This document shows positions 22,581 to 34,465 of a stretch of 64,000 nucleotides of DNA, one piece after another. The notes beneath the pieces were generated by a model. That model saw only the letters and a program-made list of their open reading frames with translations. It had not been told where the DNA came from and searched no databases. This DNA is from Septoria linicola (lineage: Eukaryota; Ascomycota; Dothideomycetes; Mycosphaerellales; Mycosphaerellaceae), in assembly GCA_024114885.1 (NCBI GenBank), contig CP099418.1:1302001-1366000 (forward strand), read 5' to 3'. The translations under genes and the position numbers were made by a program. The number at the start of each line of letters is the position of its first letter. The first letter of the stretch is position 1.

Positions 22581-22818
22581 GGTGGATGGTTTGCACTTCG
22601 TGCTGTGGTTGTCGCGATGTTGTGGTGATTGATTAGAGCAGCAAGCTAACTGAGATGACCATGGCTGCCCTCTATAGAACGTCAGGCATCAATAATTCAG
22701 GCGCGGAATTTTGATAGCTTTCTCCCACGACATCCTTCTAACTTTTTGATGGCACTGTCTCCACAAGGCGAGGTTCTGCTTCCATCGTGTTGGTCAGCTT
22801 TGCAACATCATTGCCTCG

Positions 22819-24685
22819 ATGTGCGGCATTTACTGCTCAGTCTCGAGACTCGGGCAGAACACCCCGTCCACAGCGCTGAAAGAGCAGCTTCAAGCACGAG
22901 GCCCAGATGCATCGAGAACAATCCTGATCAAAACCACGCCTGAGGACGTTGCGCCATACTACTTGACGCTTTTCTCCACTGTCCTTTCTCTGAGAGGCAG
23001 TGTGCCCACGGAACAGCCTTTTCAGCGCATTGGCCCGGACTCTTCGCTCTGCTGGAATGGCGAAGCCTGGTCGATCCGCATTCAGCGCCCGAAGGGCAAC
23101 GACACGTCCGCGGTCTATGAACTGCTACATTCAGCACTAGTCAAGACGCTGGAAAGCGGCGAAACCGCACGAGTGTCCGCGTTAAACAGCGCGCGAGCGG
23201 TCGCAAATGCGATGTCGCTTGTAGCGGGACCGTATGCCTTTGTCTACTATGATCAGCCATCGTCCAGGCTGTTCTTTGGACGGGACTTTCTAGGTCGCCG
23301 TTCACTGCTGTGGAAAGCTCATCAGGATGGCAGCGTCACATTCAGCAGCATTAGTGACAGATCCGAGGACGGTGACTGGACTGAAGTTGAAGCTGACGGC
23401 ATTTATTGCATAGACCTGCATCAAGAGATTCCTCATGCGCAAGAACGTGTTGACCACGGTATTATGTGGGGATCTTTGCATGTAATCAAGGTGCCATACA
23501 ATTTCGCAAATACTGCTGATGAAAGCTGTGTCTCCGTAGGTCTTGCGATTCCGGCGTAGAAGACAACCTGGGCTCATCAAAGGTAGGTCATCCCACAACT
23601 GTCGCTAAGCCGGGAAGTTACCCAGCGGTCTATCCCACTTGACGACGAGTCGCCCTCTGTGACTAGCTTAGAGACTCTCCTGCGCAGCTCAATTGAGTCG
23701 AGAGTGTTGGGCATACCGGAACATCCTGCTCAATCGGAGACCACTATGACCGACTCCAGCCCCAGACTAGCGATCCTCTTCTCTGGCGGACTCGATTGTA
23801 CTGTGCTTGCCAGGCTGTGTCACGATATCTTACCGTTGGGAGCAACCATAGATCTGCTCAATGTGGCATTTCAGAACCCGAGAGCGCACAAAAATGCTGC
23901 AAATGGAGCCTACGAGCTGTGCCCGGATCGTATCACTGGTCGCGCTTCCTACGATGAGTTGCGCAGGGTCTGCCAACAACGCCATTGGCGTTTCGTTGCA
24001 ATCGATGTACCATACATAGAGTACCAAGACCATCGTCAGCATGTCACCGAACTCATGTATCCGCACAACACCGAAATGGATCTGAGTATTGCCTCGGCCT
24101 TGTATTTCGCTGCGCGTGGAAGAGGCATGACGTGGTCTGATGATCACGATCAAAGATGCTCGTACACGTCTGACGCGCGGGTTCTGCTTTCTGGTCTCGG
24201 TGCAGATGAACTTTTTGCAGGATACACCAGGCATGCTACCGCTTATATCAGGCGCGGCAACGAAGGATTGTTGGACGAATTGGATCTCGATGTCGCAAGA
24301 CTTGGCAAGCGTAATCTAGGGCGCGACGATAGAGTCATCTGTCACTGGGCGAAGGAAGCACGATTTCCTTTCCTCGACGAAGCTTTAGTACAGTGGGCGC
24401 TTTCCTGTCCTTTGATGGAGAAATGCGACTTTGGTACACTGCCAGTTTCAGACACTTGCGATCAAAGCACATGTGCTTCGATTGAGTCTGGAAAGAAGGT
24501 ACTCAGATGTCTCGCCTGGAAACTCGGCATGAGAGAGGTGGCAAAGGAGAAGAAGCGGGCGGTACGTCTTCATTCAGTGTTAGCGACTTCACCCATTTCT
24601 GTCTAACACTGAACAGATTCAATTCGGCGCTCGGACGGCCAAAATGGAGACTGGCAAAACAAAGGGTACGACAGTCTTGTCGTGA
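22819..24685 (+). CDS. Asparagine-synthetase domain-containing protein (ASNSD1-like)
   Basis: Exons 22819-23535, 23626-24561 and 24617-24685 (573 aa), all phase 0. The N-terminus MCGIYCS begins an N-terminal-nucleophile glutamine amidotransferase-like domain with Cys2 preserved (RGPDASRTI, LRGSVPTEQPF, LVAGPYAFVYYD, FFGRDFLGRRSLL). The second half is an asparagine-synthetase-type PP-loop domain (LAILFSGGLDCTVLA, about 275-289). The usual SGGxDS Ser is Cys here. Then come VLLSGLGADELFAGYTRH and WAKEARFPFLDE. The order matches eukaryotic ASNSD1 rather than the classical biosynthetic Asn1, and its reaction is not established. The first intron boundary (GTAGGT...TTACCCAG) was set by frame and by continuity into RSIPLDDESPSV. 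Confidence 0.85.
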
Positions 24686-25810
24686 AGTATATTGCAAAAT
24701 CATGTAAGTCCCACAATGTGACTTCCGGTATTCTGCAGTGATGATTGAATGTGTCGCGCCGAGCGGCCATTCAGATACTTGTGAGGTGTGACCTCCTGAC
24801 TAAGCCCGCCTGAACAGGGATGTGGTTGAGCAGACTAAGGCCATCGATGAACTTGTTAAAGGCAAGTCTGATCTGCGGGGAAAGGAACTGAGTTTTATCT
24901 GCGAGTCACATAACGACAAATCGCTGACTTGAGGATAGTGACTACAGCGGTACACACGTGCACATCAAGAACGACTTGGTCATATCGCATCTGACCCGCA
25001 GTTTGCTGAGTAATCATGCACGAGCCGACAACACGCAATGCACTCAGGAGCCACTTCACGAATGCTGACTCACGAGTGGTCTTGCCCATCCTATGGGCAG
25101 TCTGTCCCAAGTGAATCCTGATCAGATGCTGTAATGCAGGTTTCTTCCTGTTGCGCATGCACAGCTGCAATCTTTGTAGCGATCAACATCGATCACACGA
25201 AGCTTGAATGAGATGGCTCAAGTCAATGCTACAGTGGAACGTGAAAGAGTAGTTGTAGTACTCCTAAGATAACAACTTGGATGCTTCCAACAGTAAGTGA
25301 ACGATCTTTGCTTCTCTGCCGAAGTCCTGATCCATGGTCTTCCGCTAGAATAGACAAACCCTTCCATTGCGCAGATCTTGCATATCTGGGTCCACCTCCA
25401 TGTTACAATCAGATGACCTGCTGAGGTTTGTCGACCGCATTCGCGACATTGGTCACACTTTACTTACATCGACCTTTGTCAGTGACTTGGGACCCGTGCT
25501 GTATCCAGACTCGTGAGCGGTAGTGTGATACCCGGCTACGTGACCAGCACAACAGAAGCACGGCGACTGAGAACCATAAGTACGCCTCGAATTCCTCTCA
25601 TTCCTGTTCCTCTTTTGGTATCAAAGATCAACACGATTCAACAAGAACTGTCTTCACTACTGGACAATTCCCAAAAGCAGCCCAGGTGAACACAACAAGC
25701 TGGAACAGCCTTTCAAGATCCAAAGATTAATTGACAAGTGACAATCTTATCCCCTCGTCAAGTTCTAATCGAGTCACTTCGGAAAGCCACTCTAGGCCTC
25801 AACACTCATT
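24686..25810. other. Intergenic stretch (1.1 kb)
   Basis: It follows the ASNSD1-like gene and precedes the orphan repeat gene. I saw no supportable coding frame. The last 200 bases are A-rich and probably 5' leader of the downstream gene. Confidence 0.45.
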
Positions 25811-27913
25811 ATGGCTCCAACAATGACCAACAATACTATCGGTTCTGCCACTCGTATCTCGGCCGTCGCCTCGACTGGATCGGCCGCTGCGGCACTCAAC
25901 GCTTGTCCGATGCTTGAGTCCATGGTGAGGGACAGACGTTCATCACCTCGTACTCGAGACACGATACTGACTTTATGTAGAGCATCGATGTGGATGAATC
26001 ACAAGGTGAAGACGGCGTAATGGAAGAGATTCCCAGCAGTCTCGCTTCTGCGTTCCCAACTGTAAGTTTTCCAGCCATGGACCGCATCAAGATAAGCAGC
26101 AGAGTAACAGCACTATCTTAACGGGCAAGTGCACTATCCTCTGCAGCCCGGTTGTTACTCTTGGACGTTAATCTGACTCGTATACCTACAGAACTCCGTC
26201 CCAAAGGCGCCCACAATGCCTAAGAGCACAGGCAAAGGCTTGGGCTCGCTTGACCATCAGCAACGCACTGCTCAACTCCATGGGCTGCACGCTCGCTCTG
26301 ACATTGGAGAGCTAACAAGCTCTCACTCTCTGTACATGACGCCATGCGTCCATGTCCGCGAAGCTACCGCGACTTCTTTCCCGCCTGGTACTGCCACCGG
26401 CGCTATCGGTGCTATGAATGAGCCGTACGGACCTGGTGCTTTCCCCACTGAGACAGCGGTCGGCATGGGAGAGCTTCTCTCCGAAACCACCGCTGTCCTA
26501 CCAGAAGAAACTGGCTTGGCTGGCGAAGACGTGGGAGAGCCCACAGATACTGCAACAAATGGCCCCTTGGTGCCGGGAACCTACAGAGGTAAATTCAGAT
26601 CTGGGAACGATACAATGCATGGAGCTTCCGCAGGTACCGCACCGCTGGGCACTTCCACGTATGACTTGCTTGCATCTCCTACCGGTACTGGATCGGCTGA
26701 ACTTGACATCGAAACTGTCGATGTCGAGCAGGACGATGGAGTTGCCCCCACAGACGATGGGCTTGCGCCGACAGACGGTGGGCTCGCGCCGACGGACGAT
26801 GGCCTTACACCAACCGACGATTCTCTGTCACCCACAAGCATTGAAGTTTCTGAGTCCCCGGAGCCGACTTCATCTGAGCCTCTGCTTGAGGAGAAAAAGA
26901 TCGCTGGCGACAACCTCAAGATCAATGTAGTACCAATGGACCAAGCACCGAAGTGGACTCCCGGCCAGAAGGGGTCATTTCTCTTTCTACCGCAAACGGC
27001 TGGAGGTGCGGAAACGGCGCCACTCGACATTGCACAAATGCTCTCTTCGAGTGCGCAAGTCTACGAGGCCAATGGCGAATTCAATGAAGGCGGCGTCTTC
27101 TTAGTTAATGGTGTGCCATCATTGACTGCTGGCCCGACCAGATTGGAAGCTGCTGCGCCCGCTATCGATGCGACTGTTCCAACTGCTGCCGCTGAGATGC
27201 CCGAGATTGGTGAGGACGATGGCCTCGGTGAATCGAGTCCGGATCATTTGAGTGCTCCACATGGCATCACCGCCGATTCTGCACTTCCAACGACGTTGGA
27301 GAAGAGATTTTGGAAGCCAAAGACCACTCCAGTCTCGAACGGCGCACACCCACCAAAGCCAACGACCACTAAAGCTAGCTGGTGGCGTGGTCCTGCCGAG
27401 CAAGCAGCCGGCTGGCTCGGCGGTAGTCGTAAGAAGTCTTCAGCCGTAGCACATGGCTCTCATGGATCGACCACTCTGCCAAAATCACACGCCGCGATGC
27501 CGACCGGGCACTCCGGTGATGCCCATCATGCTACAAGTGGTGCGAGCCATGCACATGCCGCTCCATCTGGAACTAGCCACGGCCCTCACGGCGGAGACAG
27601 CGCTGCGCACGATGCTGGCCACGGGCATGGAGCACCTTCTGAGCTGGGCCATGGCACACACGGCGACTCCAGCGGTCACAACACATTCCCAAAGCTTGGC
27701 TCAGTGAACAATGGTACCCATTCTTCTCCACTTACCACGGATGACAGTCATGACATAGAGCCGGTCGCTGAACCAGTGGGTGAATATGAGGATGAGGCCG
27801 GCACTTCTGAGCTTTCTGAACCAGGTGCCGCCACCACGTTGGACGCTACAGACGAGGGTGCATCAATTCCTGCAGACTCTGGTGTGGGTGGCCCGGTCGA
27901 TGAGATCTACTAG
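25811..27913 (+). CDS. Orphan low-complexity protein with heptapeptide and His-rich repeats
   Basis: Exons 25811-25924, 25981-26061 and 26192-27913 (638 aa), all phase 0. No known domain was recognised. Visible parts: a Ser/Ala-rich start without a signal peptide; a Thr/Gly/Pro-rich region; four tandem heptapeptides of the type APTDDGL (26744-26827); a short ordered-looking block (LKINVVPMDQAPKWTPGQKG, then FLFLPQTAGGAE); a dibasic LEKRFWKPKT; and a His/Gly/Ser-rich tract (about 27450-27700) with many HG and HxH pairs that could bind metal. The tail is acidic. The central FLFLPQ...EVYEANGEFNEGGVFLVNG-like stretch is the best candidate for a real fold. An unannotated intron in exon 3 is possible. 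The reading frame is open over 1.7 kb, which supports it as real. Confidence 0.6.
26744..26827 (+). repeat. Four tandem 21-nt repeats inside the orphan gene
   Basis: Units at 26744-26764, 26765-26785, 26786-26806 and 26807-26827 encode APTDDGL, APTDGGL, APTDDGL and TPTDDSL. Third-position differences show the copies are not brand new. Confidence 0.85.
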
Positions 27914-28386
27914 ATGTCTCACGCAGATTGAAGCCGTCCAAGGAACTGGAGGCGAATGCAGGTGATTGGGTCAAGCAAGACCTGGCAGAGGGACTGGTGG
28001 CTTTCGAGAGCGAGTTGACTGGAGAAGCTGCGGGCGGTGTGCTGAATTTGGCCTTATGAAGACTGCTTTTCATTTCTCCTGCATTTGCATTTGTGATGCG
28101 TTGCTGTTAGCTTACCCAGATGAGTACATGCTGTGCTCAGTACTGTCAGATCGGTGCTGTTCAACCAGATGCTGAAGCGGATAGATGATGGAGCGGTAAG
28201 CAGAATGTGGCGAGCGGATTCTTTGATCTCTCTGTCTGCTTTCTGTCTGTATCTTACAAATCAACTATTTCCATCCAGCAGCTCCCGACACTGACTACAT
28301 CGGAGTGGGAGATCTGTTTCCATTAGCGTCTTGACCGCGTTGTAACTGCCAAGACTGACCGACCTGGCCGCAGGAGATGAGCACAA
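27914..28386. other. Intergenic between convergent genes
   Basis: 473 bases holding the 3' ends of the orphan gene and the 78-aa gene. Nothing else was seen. Confidence 0.5.
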
Positions 28387-28623
28387 TCATGCACCACCTT
28401 CACGCTTTGCATATTCCTCCTCCATGCGCTCCTCATAGAGCTTCTCTGCAGCCGCTTCTGCGCTTCCCGCCTTGCTGGCAGACGAGTCAATCTGGGGTTT
28501 CTCTTGTTGAGGCTGCGAGTCCTTGGGGACCAGATTGGCTCCAGCCCCGCCTCCGACTGCCGTCTCGGATGTGGAAGGAGTCTCGCCCTTCAGGCCTGCG
28601 CTCTGATGTGGTAAGGAGGACAT
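28387..28623 (-). CDS. Small conserved-looking fungal protein, unknown function
   Basis: A single exon of 78 aa. The N-terminus is polar and disordered (MSSLPHQSAGLKGETPS). The C-terminal third is a charged amphipathic helix, DSSASKAGSAEAAAEKLYEERMEEEYAKREGGA in outline. No domain is known to me. The strong C-terminal helix, clean start codon and divergent 251-bp promoter shared with the next gene support a real gene. The C-terminal block looks like that of small fungal proteins of unknown function; I cannot name a family. Confidence 0.6.
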   Translation of the reverse strand: MSSLPHQSAGLKGETPSTSETAVGGGAGANLVPKDSQPQQEKPQIDSSASKAGSAEAAAEKLYEERMEEEYAKREGGA

Positions 28624-28874
28624 GGTTATGTGATTGTGCCTGCTGTTGTTGGAGTGAACAAAGTGAAGAAAGTGATGTCACAATCTGAAACACGAGACAA
28701 GCATTCTCGAAGTGCCCCGCTAACTTAGGACGTGCAGCTGCGGGCGGGCCGCGCTGCTCGTGCATGTACGCTTTGTTACCATCGAGTCGAGACTTTGTTT
28801 GTCGTAACCTTGCATTGCCCATTGCCAGCCAGCTTCGTCTTCTGTTGCTCGACCTGATCTGAATCACAGGAGCA

Positions 28875-31240
28875 ATGGCGAAGAAGAAGGGCAAGAGCGA
28901 GGCGCCGGGAGGAGGTGCTCCTGCTCAGCCAGCACCTCCGTCTCTGTCCATCTGCAGGAACAAGTAAGTCGTGAGTCTGCCCTTTCTCTCTCATCTTTCT
29001 GCCTTTCCATCCTGCTCCTTTCGTACTGGATGATGGCTGATCTATTGCTTCCGCGATGCAGACACTGGCGCTACATTTCTTCTTTCCACGGACCATGGCT
29101 CCAACTGCCGCCCGAGATTCTCGACTCGCTCGCTCACCAGAACTACACGATGCCCGCTCCGCGACTCGTCGATCCGGGCGTCTTCTACGATGTCGTCAAA
29201 ATCCGCAACGCCGTTGATCAGGCGTCAGAGGACTCGGTGCGCGCCTCCACCGGCCTGTCCAACACCGCCATGAACGGCCGCATGGACTATTTTGGTGCAA
29301 GTGGAGGACCTGGCAGTCAATTGAGCAAAGAGCGTATCTTCAAGATTCGGCAAAAAGCAGTGAAGCTCCTGTCCAACGCATTTCAGCTGGACGAGGTGGC
29401 TGCAAGCGTTGCGACCATGCAGGCTACAAGTACGGTCGAAGACGTGGCCCAGCATGTGCTCAAGAGGGATCCGCACAACACTGATGCTCGCTACGTGCAT
29501 TTCTTCCATGAGAAGATTCCGAGTCGAGCCATGGAGCAGTTTACACCGCTCGAACCGCTAAACGACATCATCAATTCACTGCCCATGGAGGAGCAGCCTG
29601 CGCCTTTGCGGACTCGCGCCCTGGTGCAGATATTCAAACACCAATGGCAAGGCGCCGTTTATGATCTGACGATAGCGTTACGAATAATACAGGACTTGAA
29701 ACGCATGCACAAACCAGATCAACAGGAACTTGAGCTGGCTAGCAAGATGCGCGCAGAACAAGAAGCGTGGCAGAAAGGGCACAGAGACTGGCGATCAGTG
29801 CCGCAGCTGAAGGTTGAGGATCAACCAAAGAGCTTGGAGATGCAAGTGCTATTCAATCGTGCTGGGACGTATTTGACAATTGCTTGTCAAAGTGTGCACG
29901 CTGCGCTCGATGGTCTGCAGGAGTTTCAGGAAGCCAGCGCCTTGGGCAAAACTAATGGTGTGGATCAGAGAGCCCACAATGACAGGCTAGCAGCACGCAA
30001 GATTGTCAAGGTCAACGCAAAGCGTGCTCTCAAAGACTATGAAGCATTCATTTCACATCTTGACTATACGCCAGGGCTGCCTTACGAAATAACGAACGAA
30101 ATCATGCGGAGAGTGTACGACCTGGCAAACGGCAACAAGACACAGACGCCTTTGCCGAAGAGCAGGCTTGTGGAGCTGAACGACTCTGAAGACGACGGTC
30201 AGGGCGATAGCGCAGACGAGAAGTCAAATTCAGCCGCAAATTCGCTGGTCAAGCACCAAAAGTCAAGAACGGAGCCATTCGAGCGTGGTGAGGATGGTTG
30301 GCCAAAATTTCCCTCGCCAAAGATTCACCCAGCCAGCGCTCTATTCGCTCCACAGCCACCTGTAGACCTGCCTCCATTTCCTACGGAAAAGACTACTGAA
30401 GCCATGCGGAATAATGATACCCTGAACGAGGCTTTTGGCAGTCGTGAAGCAGTAACGTACCACCCACTTCTCACTGATGCACTTCACTCCCTGCTACTGG
30501 CCCATGCTTTGCTTCAGACAAGTCCCACCGAGATATTGCGACATGCTCACAACGTCGCTCGACTTGCACGCATTGCAGATGGCTACCCAATATTCCAAGC
30601 AGCTCGCAGCCCTGCACGTGCAGATTGGATCGAGGTTCTGCGGAGAGCCAACAACTGGCTTGGCCTTTCCGTGCCATGGCAGAAGCTGTGCGCCCCTGCT
30701 CCTTTGCCTGATGCTGCTGGAGGATGGGCAAAAGACACCTCGTCCAACGCTGTCGCGAAGCGGGAAAAGCGCAAGGAAGAGACCAGCGAGCAGAAGCGAG
30801 AGCGAATCAAGCAGGAATCGATTATCGATGCCCTCTCTGATGATCGAGTGGTCGATGAGGAGTCATTCCAGCGCGCTGTGCGAGCCAGAGAGCAAAGAGC
30901 TATGGAGGATGAGCAAGGTATCAGTGGTCCGCTCAAGGACAAACACACGGCTACACCGCCGGCAACAAGCTCGCCGCCCCCTGTGGCTAATGGCGAAGGT
31001 ACTGCTCTGCCGCCTAAACGCTGGGCCCAAGACGAGAATAGCAAAGAGTATCCCATTAGTACTGAGCGCGCTGAAGCCATTGCTCGTTGGATCAAGGAGT
31101 CCCCACTCAGTATGGGCATCAAGAAGAAGAAGAAGCGACCCGTGGCACGGAAGCCGACACAGAACGGTGTACACTCTGCTGAAGCGGGTGTTGCTGCGTT
31201 GGCTGTCGAGCACGACGCGGATGAGGACGGTCCCGATTAG
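28875..31240 (+). CDS. Large conserved fungal protein with TPR-like helical region, unknown function
   Basis: Exons 28875-28963 and 29062-31240 (755 aa). It starts with a Lys-rich MAKKKGKSEAPGGG tail, then SICRNKHWRYISSFHGPWLQLPPEILDSLAHQNY, an F-box-like or anchor segment (LPPEILDSLA). Residues about 110-330 are helical with repeat character (ARYVHFFHEKIPSRAMEQF, LRTRALVQIFKHQWQGAVYDLTIALRI, LFNRAGTYLTIACQSVHAALDGL). These resemble tetratricopeptide helices. The C-terminal third has long charged helices (KREKRKEETSEQKRERIKQE) and ends with KKKKKRP. I do not recognise a characterised homologue; the TPR reading is inference. Confidence 0.7.
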
Positions 31241-31608
31241 GCCTGGGCACTCTAGGACATACCTATCGTTTGATGTTTGCGAGGAGTAGGATACCCTTAG
31301 CAAAGTAAGCTAGGAAAGGCGTGACCTTTTGGCGATCAATGAAGTCGTGGCTTCAGTCATTGGAGTGGGACGCTCGATACAGAATGGATGCTGAGCGTTT
31401 GCCATTGGCCACGCAAATCATTCGTGTAATGAAGAACAGCGACGTCTCTCCAAATCGACGAGTCTCGTCATGCCATTCGTACTGCCTCGTTTCAATATCC
31501 GTTCCATCGCGCAATGGGTATCATGTAATCATAACTTGGGTAAGCCGGATCGTCGTGCCTTGGTTTGTCACGCGCAAAACTCGCAGCGCGACAATATCGC
31601 TCAACTCA
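31241..31608. other. Intergenic between convergent genes
   Basis: 368 bases between the 755-aa gene and MZT1 3' ends. Nothing was recognised. Confidence 0.5.
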
Positions 31609-31970
31609 TCAAGCTGCCTGAGACGTAGCAAGTCCCAACCTCTCGTTTTGTGCTCGTAATTCCTTGATGACTTTCTGGTTCAGCGTCAGCAACTGCAGTC
31701 TCGTCTTAGAAAACGCAGCACGATGAATCGTGCATACTTACAGCGAGTGCTTCTGGGTTCACGCCATTTTCTATCAGAGAAATGCAGTAGGAGAGAGATT
31801 GTCGATCGAGGTTCGTGTTCTAATGCAACGCGTTAGTGGATTGAAATATGCACATCTGCGTATCTGTCTTCGCAAGAATGATCGCGTACCAGAATGTTCG
31901 AGATTTCAAAGAGAATGTCAACCGTATCGCGTGCGGCGCGTCGTTTGGTGTCTGGATCTGCTGAAGGCAT
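31609..31970 (-). CDS. MZT1: MZT1 / MOZART1, gamma-tubulin complex microprotein
   Basis: Three small exons, all phase 0: 31970-31890, 31819-31742 and 31674-31609, giving 74 aa. The first exon encodes DTKRRAARDTVDILFEISNIL, the second NTNLDRQSLSYCISLIENG followed by VNPEALA, and the third KVIKELRAQNERLG. The run 'TVDILFEISNIL-NT-LDR-SL--CISLIENGVNPEALA-VIKELR' is the unmistakable MOZART1 fold. MZT1 binds the N-terminal extensions of gamma-tubulin complex proteins and is needed to recruit gamma-TuRC to microtubule-organising centres. No single open frame covers it because every exon is under 85 nt. It would be missed by ORF-length filters. Confidence 0.95.
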
Positions 31971-32610
31971 GTTTGGAGGTTCTACACGCGGTGGTGTTTG
32001 GAGGTTGTTCAAGCTGTTGGTGTTGTGACCGACATGGAAGGTAAATCTCACACCGAGCTCGCCTTCCTCCCAGATAATTATTGAACTCGACACTTTCGAA
32101 AGGACATAGCTAATATGCTACCAATATGGCGCACTCATTCTTTCGCATTGACTGGACGCACGAGCTGACTTGAGATTATTATTGTTGTTCAACGACAAAA
32201 TTTCATGGCTGTGCAAGCAGAACTGTGAGCTCTACCTAGTACAAACGCGAAAACAATGAATGCATATTTACATGATGATGCCGTCAAATGACTGTACTGT
32301 TGCGCCGCACGATCGTACTGTCCGCCATAAGGTATCACTTGCCGTGTCCTTTTTCCCTACCATGCACCCTTTGATGATTGTCCGCTCAGAATGGCGACCA
32401 TTTGGGTCAACCTATCCTACAATGCAAGCCTTATGACCGCGACCCAGGGCCTTGCTCCGCTGACTCTGTGGGAGGATGCTGCATGGGTACGTGCTCTGAA
32501 GCGTGTTCTCCCGCCTCGCTACTCAAAAGCTGGCCAACCGGAGCTGTTGATCGATATGTTCTGATCACATAGTCTTCTCTGTTCCCTTCCCCCTACGTGG
32601 GTCTGACATG
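31971..32610. other. Intergenic, MZT1 5' flank / UBTD-gene 3' flank
   Basis: 640 bases, partly AT-rich. No coding frame could be supported. Confidence 0.45.
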
Positions 32611-33601
32611 CTATGTCTGAGGCACTGCGTTCGTCGCAGTCTCATCGACAAAGGCGTTCAGTACCTGCCCTGGCTTCCACCCGGCGCTGTCCAGCGTTTG
32701 GGAGCTTTCAAGGACCTTTCCCAGGTGAATCAATCGTTTTAGTCGGATGCCATTCTGGGTTTCAATCTTTCTTTTCACTACCGCCACAGTTTGTTTGGAT
32801 CCCACAATTACTGTAACGTCTTTTGCAGTGTTCAATCGTGCTGTGACTCGCAGTTCTTCCCCAATATCCTCGGCGCGGCCTTTGCCCTTCTCGCCGCGGA
32901 TTGTTTGGTCCAGCTCTGCGAGTTCCTCTTCCTCTTCGGCACCATCGATCTCCTTCTCGTCTCCTCCCTCGATGATATCCTCTGGATCCGCAACCACCCA
33001 GTATGGTATGTCGTACAGTTTCCCTCGGTCATCGTACACGCCCTCTTGCTGTCGATCCTTGCCTTTTCCTCGAGCAAAGCGACCTGTAGGGCAGGTGACA
33101 TTTGCAGCTTCCATGATGGCTTGCGCCTGCGCTAAGTCACCTTGACGAATGCTCTCGGCCGCCATCTCCAATGCATTCCAGACCTCTCTCCTATTGGCAG
33201 TCCGGGTATCAAAGAACTCCTTCCTCTGCTGCTCGAGGATCCGCCGCGTCCATGGCGGCTGGTGATACGAGAATGTCCTAGGACTGTGCCGAACCGAGAC
33301 GGGTGGTTGCAGAGGCTTGTTCGGACGGACTATCGCGCCATCTGCTTTGCGACTTAAGCCAGCGACTGAGGATGTGCGGGCACCATCTTGCGAAACATCA
33401 AGATTCTGCACTGGCCGGTTGATCGCGGCTCGCGATGAGTCGTTGGGTAAATTGCTCTGGGATCCTGCTGCGTTAGATGCAGCATAGGGCGACTCGCTCG
33501 CGACTCTCGATTGACAGCAACCCTGCCGGAAGGAGAGGAATATCAGCCTAGACCTAGAGTAAAAGATCTCCGTTGCGAAACGCAGCCAGACTGCTTACCA
33601 T
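32611..33601 (-). CDS. UBTD1/2-like ubiquitin-domain protein with N-myristoylation motif
   Basis: Two exons: 33601-33599 (only the ATG) and 33522-32611, giving 304 aa. The 76-nt intron has a GTAAGC donor and a CTGAT...GGCAG acceptor. Splicing puts ATG directly before GGT TGC TGT, so the protein begins MGCCQSR: Gly2 for N-myristoylation and Cys3/Cys4 for palmitoylation. Residues about 75-185 form the UBTD/DC-UbP N-terminal helical domain (PPWTRRILEQQRKEFFDTRTANRREVWNALEMA, then YDDRGKLYDIPYWVVADPEDI). The C-terminal 80 residues are ubiquitin-like (VTVIVGSKQTVAVVKRKIETQ, IHLGKVLESSQTL). UBTD proteins link E2/E3 ubiquitination to membranes. Upstream ATG AGA AGA is out of frame with this. Confidence 0.85.
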
Positions 33602-34465
33602 ATCTTCTCATGCTGCTATCGCCAGCGCCCATCTGTGGTCACAATTGCTTTCCTTGCCACCTATTATGCAGCCTCATCAATGCTTCGTAACGATAGCCAG
33701 TAACACGTATGTAAAGCGTGAAAGCCCGACAAGGAATACTTCCAGACTAACAAGGCGCGCAAACAGTGTGTCAAGTGGTAACGAACGACTGTAGTTCAAC
33801 GGCAGCTACTATCGTACATGGAAAGGGCGCTGACAGGTAGAGGACGCAAGGTGGGCTGAGGAAGAGGCGTTTGCGCAGCGGGAAGTAGTGCCAGTGTTCT
33901 CAAATACCTCGATGACTTCACCTCTCACGCTACTCTCGGCCGTGTCAGTTCCGCACAAGACTGACGGCACCGAGCTTCGCCATTTTCTCTCTCCACACTC
34001 TCTACTACAGTCTATCCTTTTTACATTGTTCCATATGCAGTGGTGCAGCATAGCGTACTGTGCACGAGCTCACAGTCGACTGCCTCATGCACCATCGAGG
34101 TACGAGCCTCGGAGCTGAGAGGGTGATGGTAGGCTAGAGAATGCGCGACGTGTAAAAACCATTGCATGTATTACTATCTTAACCACTTCTAACGGGTATC
34201 ATCGTTTCAGGGGTATTCGCATCTTAAACATCAATGCAAACAAACTAATGTGGTATCCTTTCAAACAGACGCCACCAAAAGCAGATCCTTGTTCCCAATG
34301 CAGAAATGCAACTGACAAAGTTGGCTGCCGCAGAACCATGAGCGAGCGAACAGGTGCGACGCAGCCGAGAGCGTGAGATTATTATCGTAGGACATTGAAG
34401 GAGGCCAATGGTCCTGAGTGTCGTCGTACCAGACCGGCTTCCGGTCCCTTACACACGTCTGTTGC
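33602..34465. other. Intergenic, UBTD-gene 5' flank / Meu6-like 3' flank
   Basis: 864 bases. Nothing coding was recognised. Confidence 0.45.

Noticed and set aside
26062..26191. Intron 2 of the orphan gene considered as a separate coding exon
   Set aside because: Stops in the gene's frame, and donor and acceptor match an intron.
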